64,000 bases of DNA, taken from contig JADDOH010000476.1 of NCBI GenBank assembly GCA_016648135.1, forward strand, positions 124,001 to 188,000, in the 5' to 3' direction. Below, in pieces: positions 44,415 to 54,800 of the stretch. The stretch's first letter is position 1, and every line of letters starts with the position of its first letter. The notes beneath the pieces are model-generated. The model was not told the DNA's origin. It saw only the letters and a program-made list of their open reading frames with translations, and did not search any database. Source of the stretch: Agrypnia vestita. Its lineage: Eukaryota > Arthropoda > Insecta > Trichoptera > Phryganeidae. The position numbers and the translations under genes were made by a program.

Positions 44415-45600
44415 CCCCTAACCACCTACCATACGTCTCACAGACCCCGTCGAATTGATAATCGTGAATATTTTTGCGCCCAGGTTTCGTACTAACTTGT
44501 TAGTACCTGAACCTTTTCCTCGCACCCCTAAGTGTCGCGCAAGCGCTCATCGAGGTTGTACGTGCGTGCGTTTGCTTCAGGTGAGTAAAAAAACTATCAC
44601 AGCAAGTCTGAGAGACCTACGGTAGGTGGTTATGTGATTTTTTTATGGTTTTTGTTTAAAATGGCTCTTAGTGACACTAATATCGAGCGGTGTTTAGAAC
44701 AAGATCATGCTGGGCTAGATCATGTATTGGAAGAAAGTTGTGCGTTTGATTCCAAATACGAATTTGTCTTCAATTTTACGTGGAAACAAAGAGTTTTTAT
44801 CTTAAGATGATGATCTGAAATTCGATGGAGGCCGTGGAAGATTATTTTGAAAGGAATCACTTTCGTTGGTCACTTTGCAGCATAACATAGTGCGGAAAAG
44901 AAAAGATAAAAAAACAGCATATCAGAGTGAGCTTAATTCTTTGTCTTGTTCACTGGATATTTGGCAGCATTTTTTTAATGACGAATGCAAAGTGAAAATG
45001 CTATTATGAGAAATTCAACATATGCTCCATAGAAACGTGACCACTCCATTAGCAGTTCATGTAGCAGCAGTGCTGAAGAAAGGTTGGTGGTTCGTAAAAA
45101 CTGTTCAACTTGCAAATACACAGAGAAACGCAATACACAATACATGTGTTTCGAATGTAAAGCACCAATTTGCCTTCAATGCTCAAACAAGCTGTGTTTT
45201 CGCTGACGTGAAAAACTATGACTTTAGAGCCTGCAATTTTATTTAATTTGTGATTTTATGGAGAATTTTCATTTTTTTCTGTTTATTAATTATTCAACAT
45301 TGAAAAAGAGTTTATTCTTCATGATAATTTTTGTGGATCTCATTTTCCAAATATGTATATTAGTTTGTAAGCCTGAAATAAGAGGTATTGACAATTATGT
45401 ATGCTTAAAAGAAAAAAAAATGCTGATTTTCATGTGCCTTTTTTTATAATTGAGAGTTAAATATGTTCCTCAATAGAATTTTAATTAAAAACAAAACCAT
45501 TCTTTACTAAATTTTACCATTGTGAATTATTTTATTCTGGAGTCCCACAGACTTATGACAGGTGATTGTGTAACAACAATATATAGTAGGTGGTTAAGGG
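44415..45600 (+). mobile_element. piggyBac-like element, internally deleted
   Basis: Flanked by TTAA on both sides (44411-44414, 45601-45604). Terminal repeats CCCCTAACCACCTACC and, inverted, CCCTTAACCACCTACT. An inverted copy of the end lies at 44605-44632. At 1186 bp it keeps only the two ends of the transposase gene. Confidence 0.93.
44661..45206 (+). pseudogene. piggyBac transposase: N-terminal start and Cys-rich C-terminus
   Basis: 44661-44809 encodes MALSDTNIERCLEQDH and 33 more residues to a stop. 45033-45206 encodes a separate frame with EERLVVRKNCSTCKYTEKRN, then QYMCFECKAPICLQCSNKLC and stop TGA. The spacing C-x2-C, C-x2-C, C-x2-C is the RING/PHD-like zinc domain that ends piggyBac transposases. 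The whole DDD catalytic domain is deleted. Confidence 0.88.
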
Positions 45601-45949
45601 TTAATAATAAATTATTACAAAATAAATTGAACACAAATGATAATAATAAAATAAATAGTAATACCAATATGCAAGAAAAATTCTCCAATTCTGTCTTTTG
45701 TTTTTGTTAAGATTCATGGTTGCTTGAACATTTTAGAATCATAATCGAGGTAGGAATCCACCTGTAAAGTATTGTGGACTAGCTCTGTTACATTTTTATA
45801 CATATGAAAAAGAGAATAAGAATATGGTATAAATAATTCATACACTAAATGAATTATAATAATTTTTTTCACTAAAACCACAAGAAAATATTTTGATAAC
45901 CAGGTGTTGTTTGATAATCAGTAAATTTAAAATATGTATTCAATTGAGT

Positions 45950-46074
45950 AACTTGTTGGTTTTGTGGTTATGACTCTCTCTTAGCAATTCAGTGGTCGGT
46001 GGTTCGTGCCCCATTCCAGGACACCAGCAAGTTAACCTTATTAAGTTAGTTTACAAAATATAGTACAAAAATAT
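45950..46074 (+). repeat. tRNA-derived SINE, family A, cut by an LTR
   Basis: TTGTTGGTTTTGTGGTTATGA resembles the box A region and GGTGGTTCGTGCC box B of the copy at 54245; CCATTCCAGGACACCAGCAAG follows. The LTR at 46075 interrupts its tail. Confidence 0.65.
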
Positions 46075-46457
46075 TGTTACGAGATTCTGAAAATAATGAT
46101 AATTAGACATTATCCCCGAAGAAACCACAATAATTGAACATTTGCAAATCAACATTAACGTATAAAAGCAATGACAAGCGCGAGACTGGAGTTATCATTA
46201 ACAGCGGGTTTACGCCATATCAACACCAGCGAAATCATAAACAAGTAATAGATAAGAGCAAAGCGATGCAGTGGGTACTTGCACGCAAATTGACATGAAT
46301 TAGTGCGAACCCGTGTGGAATATTCTTGTGACATTTAATGTGAATTTAAGAATGGTGCTCTGATTAAATTTGTGTCCAGTAAGTTTGTGTAATGAATAAA
46401 AGTTCTAATTGCTTTTAGTGTTTCCTTTGCCTCCCACTACGCTACGAGCCTGTGACA
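46075..46457 (+). mobile_element. Solo LTR, Ty3/gypsy-like
   Basis: 383 bp from TGTTACGAG to CCTGTGACA, the TG...CA form of an LTR, flanked by ATAT (46071-46074 and 46458-46461). It has TATAAAAGC at 46161 and AATAAA at 46395 in the right order and spacing for promoter and polyadenylation signal. No internal gag/pol and no second LTR nearby. Confidence 0.88.
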
Positions 46458-46469
46458 ATATGTGCACGG

Positions 46470-47285
46470 GGTTTTATATAATAATATTTGTCAACTTTAA
46501 TGATGATATTTTTAGATTTATGTTATTATAATAGTAGTTTTGATCTACAAAATTAAATAATATATGGTAAATATTATCGTACGCCGTGCACTCATTTCAC
46601 TGCATTTGTTTCTACCCAATCCAGCATGCTATCTACTAAGGTGTCGGATTAATATTGAGATCGCGCTGTCACCAATCGCAACACAGCCAGACCCTGATGT
46701 ATTTACATTATTCTTCTTATGCACCAACTTATCAATGTATTAGGAGGATATCACAGCGGATTTCCTTTACTTTACCTTTTCACATTTCTTCACTTCACTT
46801 CTTCACATTCCTTTCACATTTTCTAGTGAACATATTTATTTTTTATTTATACAGCAGATACTTTACAGTGATTTTTATAATAAATTAAGCCTATGTTATT
46901 ACATTTTAATATGACATCATACTCTCCATAATATGAGCCAATAGCAAGCTTATGGGAGAAGTATTCAGTTTTTAGTAAGCAGAAATAATTTATTTTCAAA
47001 ATTCAAACTTGTAATTATATATATATTTAGGGAAGTTTTCGAGGGTCGTGGAATGAAAGAGCTCTTGGTTATATTGTTGACATTTATTTCCCAGAGTTAA
47101 GCTCTAAGACCCAGTGAAAACATACAATCGAGGAATCAGTACCAGAGTAATGAAATGACTGACTAATTGATGCAATGTTTATATAGCGACGGTTCATTCC
47201 CCTTCTAGTCGGGAAACCTTATTGCTGACCGATGAACTTTGAATGTCTGGTTCACGACTGGAAGCACTTAGGTCAGAAAATCTAG
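46470..47285. other. Non-coding DNA
   Basis: No supported ORF; a 77-codon ORF at 46655-46888 has no similarity. Confidence 0.45.
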
Positions 47286-47292
47286 ACAATGG

Positions 47293-47495
47293 AAATTGGA
47301 TAGTACAATGTCTTCTGGTCAACGTTCCCAGGTACAGCAGATGCAATCTTGTACTGGTAGGACTGCTGATGCTATGCGGATATTATCCACACAGTAACAA
47401 TTGGACAATGTCCTCTGGTCAATGCTCCCAGGTATGGCAGAAGCAATACTGTGCTGGTAGGACAGCTAACACTATGCAGACATTATCCCTACATA
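47293..47495 (+). repeat. Two-unit tandem repeat, ~106 bp
   Basis: Units at about 47293 and 47399 share ACAATGTCYTCTGGTCAA, TCCCAGGTA and CTGGTAGGAC. The ORF through them (47243-47500) carries the same duplication and is not protein-like. Confidence 0.8.
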
Positions 47496-47552
47496 TATAA
47501 TTACATTATTATTATTTTTTTAATTTCAAGTGAATCACATAGTTTAATTAAT

Positions 47553-47631
47553 TGTGACCTCACCGGGAATTGAACCCCGAACCCTCGGTGTGAGAGCCAA
47601 TGTCATGCCCACTGGGCTACAAGGGTCACCC
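47553..47631 (-). repeat. tRNA(Val-CAC)-like SINE head, family B
   Basis: On the minus strand the ends GTGACC/GGTCAC pair as an acceptor stem, CTC-TCACACC-GAG forms an anticodon arm with CAC, and CGGG-GTTCAAT-TCCCG a T-arm. It looks the most intact tRNA-like unit here, but the D-arm region is unusual and the same T-arm is shared with the dispersed copy at 10497, so I call it a SINE head rather than a tRNA gene. Confidence 0.6.
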
Positions 47632-47759
47632 ATCATTACACAAAATTTATGTGCTGCGTACAAAAATATATAAATTGTATTCTTAAACATGTTATACATA
47701 GTGAATTTCATAGTATGGACTGCTCTCCACTGATCACCCTTACTATTCAATATACTTTA

Positions 47760-48690
47760 TTTTTAAAATTAGTAATTGTTTTTTTATTTCTTTAAATTTA
47801 GCTCCAAAAATGGCACCACATTTCCAATGTATTTGTTGTGAATATGAAAATATCAAGAAAAACATTTAAGATAAGAAGAACAGAATAAGATAAACTACCT
47901 ACCAGTACTATTTTTTAATGCATGTTAAAAGATATTTAATAACTTAACCCATGAAAAAAATATCAATCAAGTAATTATAAAAATGTCCAGTATGTATTAC
48001 GGAAAAGCGGAAATTGAAATTTTTTTTATTGCAATATGTACATTTCTATGTGTTTTCTATGGTATGTGTTACATATATCGTCATGATCGTAGAACAATGA
48101 TGGATGTGCAAAAAATTCCATATTGACTTTTTTGGATCGTTAAAAGGTGAAAAAAGAAGCCATTCTAATGGTATATAAAGTGTATTTTTTCTCATTAATT
48201 TAACCGTCACTATACGAAGTCGGTATAATGATGGTTCTGATTTGCGATCGTAGAACAATGCAGCATGTGTAAAAACGTTGTTGTACTGCGCTGACTATAT
48301 TTGAGGTTTGAAAGGTATCAACTTTAAATAATTAACCCAAGTTTTAAGGGAAAATCTTGTAGTTATCGAGCTATGACATAAAGTGTCTTATGTAAATAAA
48401 ACTTCAAACTACTCTCCTGCAAACTTGAGAAAAATCACATGCGTCGTTATTCTACGTTTATGACGATATGTATTAAAGAGCAATGATGATCAAGATTTCA
48501 TTGGATCCACTTTTCATCACATTTTATACATTTATTTTTTATTATATTATTAAATGCACAACTTTAAAAAAAATTGTAAGTAGATAAATATAAAAAAATA
48601 ATGCTACAATAGGACGGATTTTTCATTAAAATCTATTTTTCAAACAACCTTAGATTCTTGTTTATTAGATTATGTTAATGCTCACTATTA
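47760..48690. other. Non-coding DNA downstream of fuz
   Basis: A phrase GATCGTAGAACAATG occurs twice (48085 and 48246) about 160 bases apart. No coding feature. Confidence 0.5.
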
Positions 48691-48698
48691 TAAATATT

Positions 48699-48711
48699 TT
48701 TATTGTTTATT
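48699..48711 (-). promoter_or_regulatory. Probable fuz polyadenylation signals
   Basis: Two AATAAA hexamers on the minus strand (48699-48704 and 48706-48711) lie just downstream of the fuz stop codon, a normal 3' UTR length for a short transcript. AT-richness makes chance hexamers common, so confidence is moderate. Confidence 0.5.
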
Positions 48712-48800
48712 TCCTTCTTTCTTCATTGGAATCTTTTGCATCAATTTGTTCATTAAGATCTGAGGAGAATTCAAACAGAAATTCTCAATACATTCTAGAG

Positions 48801-48837
48801 TCAGCTACCATGAAATATTTTTGTCAGATAAAATGTC
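48801..48837 (-). CDS. fuz: fuz terminal micro-exon and stop
   Basis: A 37-nt exon after acceptor TATTTTACAG supplies the last base of the arginine codon, then TFYLTKIFHGS and TGA (48801-48803). PTMRTFYLTKIFH lines up with the short C-terminal helix of vertebrate Fuzzy, and the phase fits exactly. Two AATAAA signals on the minus strand lie about 90-100 nt downstream (48699-48711), which supports this as the last exon. Confidence 0.8.
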
Positions 48838-51800
48838 CTGTAAAATATTTTTAGTTATCAACCTGAAATTACAAAAAATAACTTATTTAATCCATATCCA
48901 ATTCAATATTATATAAAAAATTATTTGCAACAAAAATTGAAGCTTTACGAAAATAATCAAAATAACTTTGTCTAACTTCTTTGGAAAATAATTCATTACT
49001 TTTTGTATTTACTTCCAATAGAGGTTGATATGCATATGTTTAATAGTATTTAAAAAATAAATAACATTTTATAATTAAATTAAAATTACGAAATATTAAA
49101 TTTACCTCATTGTGGGCATAGGAACAACTGACGCATACAAAACACAACAAACACTGTTTTCCTGTCTGTAAGCGTGACACTTGTGATATTCTGAACACCA
49201 ATAAGTTTCTAACATACTTCCGTCTTCTTCTTTATTCTGGAACTCATTTTTATCACTTGCAATTTCAGGTGTTTCCGAAGAAGGGACATCTTCGTTAACT
49301 ATACAAAAATCCTGGAATCAAAACAAATTATTTAGAATAATCTTCTTCATCCAATCACTATCACATAATACCTTTTGGTCTATTAAGGGGGTATTCTATA
49401 ATGAAATAATAGTAATGGCCCATGTTTTATGTGTTTTGCATGCAGATTAGAATGTCAAATAAGATTTCTCAGATTACAATAATGCAACTAGCACATTCGT
49501 TGCGTTAACGTCATTTATGGGCACGGGACATAATAATTGATATTAAATTGCAGTGAAAATTGTACATAATATTAAAAACTTATATTCAAAAAGGCTGAAT
49601 TGTGTTAGGAATCGTAATTTGTATTTTCTTAGGGCCGTTTATATAAACTTAGTTCAATTTTTATGAAAGATTACAATAATCCAAATTGGTACAGAAAGCT
49701 ATAGACGGGAAACCATACCAAAAGAAAAAATATTAAAAATACTTTTGAATGGGATTTTTCATGATAAAAAATGTGATCTTTTCAGGTGGAAATATATTTA
49801 AAATGGGAACATTTCAAGTGGATTTTACCATATGTATACGAATGTGTTTCTACCTGTACAGCTTGAAGGTAAAATGTTCGTAAAATATCGAGACGATGTG
49901 CACCACTTAATGCCCGTCTCCCACTTATTGGCTGAACACTTCTTGATATGACATATTTCTGTTCGTCACATTGCACCACCATTACCCTGTAATAATAATT
50001 TTTAAAAATCATACTAATTTTATATACTTAATAATAATAAATGTAATAAAATATAATAAATATATATACAGGGTTATTTGAAAAACATTAATAACCTCGC
50101 AGGACTATATTCCTGCCTTGATTATGAGTCGAAAATGTTCAAACTATCATGACCTAATATCAATAGTTCTGGAGATATGCGACATCAAATTTACATTTTT
50201 TTTCAATATTTCTGACTTATTTTTTGTAAAACGTTGGACTATCATTACAGTAACTGATATCGATTACGAAAAATTCATTTGTTTCAATGCAAGTTAAATA
50301 GAATAATAAATACCCTGAAAAATTCCAATTGGAATCAGAAGGTTTTTATTTTTTTATTTGACTTGTATTAAAGGGAATGAATTTTTCACATTCGATATAA
50401 GTTACTGTAATGAAAGTCCAACGTTTCACAAAAAATAAGTCAGAAATATTGAAAAAAAAATGAAAACTTTGATGTCGCATATCTCCTTAACTATTGATAT
50501 TAGGTCATAATAGCTTGAACATTTTCGACTCATGATTGAGGCAGAAATATAGTCCTGCGAGATTATTAATGTTTTTCAAATAACCCTGTATATATATATA
50601 TATATATAATATAAGGTTTTCGCGGATAAAAGATGACGAACTACTTTCTGGGGGAACCCGCGTCAAACAGTCCTGAAAAGGACTTTTAAACTCCCGACGT
50701 TTCGAACAGGTAACACTGCTCATTCTCAAGGGGCCTCTTATTTTGATTCCTGCCCAAAACTGGACAAGTAAACCCGACTGTTCGGGGCAAGAGCCAGAAC
50801 AAAAGTAATAAAAATCCTTATTGGTGCTAAACATTATTGATTTTTATTTATTTGTTTAATAGCCGACTTTGGGAACGGGTAATTACTTTACTAATTGGTT
50901 TTTCTATTATTGTTGAATTTTGTGGGTTAATTTTAGTTAAAAAATTATTTAGTTGATCAATACCGTGTGGCCATATTACAAATATATCATCAACAAATCT
51001 GCGCCGTGAAGATGGTTTTAACGGAGCATTAGCAAGGATATCAGTTTCCAAAAAAATCATGAATAAGTTAGCCATAACTGGACTTATATTAAGGGAACTA
51101 CTGACAAATTAAGCCGTCTCCTAAAGACAAAAGACAAAATTCTGCTTTAGTTACAGTTTTCATTGAAATCAAGTTAAATATGTTTTTAGATAAAATATTT
51201 TTTTCTTCGCCACATTTTCAAAACAACAATAGTACTCATTTTCATAAGGAATAATTTATTCAATATGTGTATTGCAATACACTATGAACTCACGTAAGTG
51301 CTGAGGTTATGCGCTTGTCATGGCCATCTTAACTTCATGTAAATAGTGTTGGTGAAAACTCAATTACAAACAGAACAAAATTGAACTCAAATTTTACCCG
51401 TAGAGCAAAGAGATAAGCGTTTCCTGATTTTACTGCTATTTATTTCTTGTACATTATATTGTAGACATAGGAAAGCAATTACCCTAATACTCCGGAAGGA
51501 AATTGTATACTTGGAGGGAAATTTCTTGGATAGCGTTGCCGCGCTGCTTTAAGTGTATCAGAATGCTGTTGCCAGCAGGTGAGTACGATTGCATCAACTT
51601 CAGATAATGCAGGAGTCGGACCACAAATTATTATCACATGAACATCAGACAGAAGTTTACATACGACCGCCCGGAAGGCTACCTATAAAATGTGGAAAAA
51701 TGTCATGGAATATATAATTTTGGTAAATAAATATTTTTTGGTAATATTCATTTTAAACAATTTTAATATACTTCTATATTCAGTTTAAATAAACTAATAT

Positions 51801-54800
51801 ACTTCTGGGATATCCTACCATGTATATCTGACCTCTCTGGCTGAGCTTTCATATCCCATTACAGGATCCATCAACAGGGCTGACGATGAACCCTGCAGGG
51901 CTCATGATGGACCCTGCAACGGGATACAAAACATCGGCCAGATAGGTCAGTTATACATGGCAAAATATCCCAGAACGCTACACACAGAAGATTATGAACA
52001 GCCGTGAAAACCTGAGAACATTTTTGGTTTTAATATAGCTAGGTGATGTGTAAGGTGCACTTAAAACTAACATTAATACAAACATCTTTATGTTCACATA
52101 AATATAAATATTTTAGAGCATGTAAGCTTAAACTCTCATTATTTCTTTCACACACGCCTTCTGTTCCTGTTGCCTTCAACACTAAGCACATATATTTTCT
52201 TAACCACCTTTACCTCTCCTCGCTCATACGTTCCACATGACCATATCTTTATAATGATATCTTTATTCTATTGACTATGCTATAGATAGTTCTACATTTA
52301 ATTAAGAAAAATTGTAGAGGTCTCACAGAGATGAAGCTATTTATATTTAAAAAGTGTATGGAAGTTTTTTTAGGGTGGTCCGGGGCTTATGACCTGTACG
52401 AGCTGGCTTAAGTAAGAGTTTTCACTTAAGCCAGCTCACACAGGTCATGAGCCCTGGGCCACCCAATAAAGAATTCCATACACACTTTCCATATAAAAAG
52501 CTTTGTCTCTACGAGACTTCTATAACTTATCTTAATTAATAATTACCCCTCTGTAGACAAAATATCGTAAATTGATCTCGTTTAATCGTTGTACATAAAT
52601 ATCATTAGTTTTACATTTTCTTATAATTTGCATTCTTCACTATATCGTACATAGATTTCCAGTTAAGTGCCTAAGCAACGTGTTTACCATATTCAGTTTA
52701 CTTTTGTTCTTTTTTCTAATTTCAGACGTCTCTTCCGTACATTATTGGCATACGAATTGGCACCAGACCTCCATTATGCACGCTAGTCTTGCTTCGTATG
52801 ACAGATTTCTAGAGGCAATAGTTGCTTTCAAAGCACCATTCACTTTATTTCGTCACTTCAAGAGATCACCCACCTTTCAAAATCATTCTCAACCTTGCCA
52901 TCCCTAGTGAATAAATACACTTTCCAAATACACAAATTTGTTCACTTATTAATTATTATCATTAGTATTTATAATCACAGCATTATTTGACATTAATAAA
53001 AAGTAACAAGAATAATACTTACTCTGGGACTACGATGACATAGATATATTGGAGTGTCTCTCAATGAAGCTTCAGTGTCAAGAGAGATCAGCCTCAACAG
53101 AAGTTGCCGTTCATGGGAAGAGAGAGACCTCCAGCCAGCCGTGCCACAAGCATAGCGTCCCCAAACACAAAGACAACCAAACACACTTCCCATACGCGAT
53201 GTGAATTGCTCTAACACAGGCTGAAACAAAATAATTTATTTTTTTAATTACACTTCGAAAAATAAATAAATAATGTGATCTTAACCATAACCAAAATAAA
53301 ACCGTTTAAGGTATTTCATCCAAAAGAGGAAGGTTGAAATTATATGGAAAAATCCAATTATTCTCATTAACTAAGAGTAGCCAACCAACCAGGAAATGTA
53401 TTAGGATATATGGATTTGTTACCATACATAGTGCCAAATTTTCAATAACATTTTAAAGGTCTCAAAATATCAAATCACACTCTTTACTTAAAATTGATAT
53501 TTAAATGATTTGATACTAAAAATGTTCTTAGATTTTCATGGCCCCTCACCAGCCCCTTTGGTCGATGATTGGGATACCATTGCGAGGACCATATCATCAG
53601 AATTCAAGGTGCTTATGAGATGTGTGTACGTATGTGTAGTGTTATGTATTAGCTTGCAATACCATGTCGAAAGCAAGGTGTGCATGAGTATTTGTTTCAC
53701 GGCATCACCGTATTGTGTATTTTATCTTCGTTTCAGTATTCAGTTTTAGTTCATCAACGAGACGACACACTGCTTTCGAGTCGGAAGTCAGGGGCAAGAA
53801 TATGGTCATTACATCAGAATGGTCTGAAAGTAAATATCATTGATGTAATTCCAAAATAAAACAGAATTGATGTGCAAACAAGTATTAAAGAAAATATTAC
53901 GCTTGAAAGTTTTGAAAATTGCGCCATATGAGTTATTTTAAGGACCAAAGAAAAAAGAAATACTAAAAAAAACACAAAACTATAAACAATAAAACATATT
54001 ATGCAATAATAATTTCGAAATGCAAACCATAAAAACAATAAAACATATTATGCAATAATAACAATTGTAACTTAAACAAACCAAACCTTATAACCTAATC
54101 TAATCAAAACTAAATCAGATAATTTTATCTAATAAAAAAAATGTTAACCTAAACTAACTAAACTAAACCTAACCTTTCATACATTCAGTATTTATCATAT
54201 AACATTTTGTCTATAAATTTAATTGTCATCGTGTAACCGTGTCAAGTGCAAACAGCTTGTTGGTCCTGTGGTTAGGACTCTCGCCTCGTGATCCAAAGGT
54301 CGCGGGTTCGAACCTCACTCCAGACCAGTAAGTTAGTCCTATTTTCATAGCACAAGCGTTTAGCTTAGTTTGAAAATAGTAAGAATATTGATGTGACACG
54401 TATTCCGTGTTCGCATCTCTATTTTTTTTAAAAAAAAAAAAATTTAAAAAAAAAAAAAAAACTTGTTTATGATTTAAGCCGGCCGCACTTTGGATACGAA
54501 TTATTATGTACGAATTATTGTGTCTTGCGTTGGTCACGATTGCGTCAGTTACTTTTTGCATTTTTCCAATAACGTTTGTGCTAAATGAATAATCTGTTTC
54601 TTCTGGAAAACTCTATTATGGCAGACTTAAATAATGACAAATTTCATAGATTCACAAATGCTGGGGAGAATCGAAGTACAACGAGAGCTCATAACATCGG
54701 AAAAATATTTAAAAGTTTTTTTGTTCGAAGTACATAATTATACCTCACCTTCATTAAACCAAATTATTTAACTTACAGGTATTTTTTAGTTCTTTCGAGA

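Larger units (their letters stand above)
44079..45670. mobile_element. Single arm of the 57.9-63.6 kb family, split by piggyBac
   Basis: Begins GTCTAGGAGCGGACCGTTGT, equivalent to the terminus at 63624. It follows the long inverted arms of the 5.7-kb element (TTGCCTGCCCTCAGTTTGGA, GGCCAAGTTTTATA) to 44410. After the piggyBac the alignment resumes (ATAAATTATTACAAAATAAA near 45607, then AATAGTAATACC). Confidence 0.8.

Noticed and set aside
47553..47631. Functional tRNA-Val(CAC) gene
   Set aside because: Arms are plausible, but the D-arm region is unusual and the same T-arm and GAGGTCAC tail recur in a decayed dispersed copy at 10497, as expected of a SINE.
48957..49048. Alternative last exon of fuz with a longer open frame (NELFSKEVRQSYFDYFRK...)
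   Set aside because: It can be joined in phase, but its acceptor has no pyrimidine tract and its sequence does not resemble the Fuzzy C-terminus as well as TFYLTKIFH at 48837-48801.
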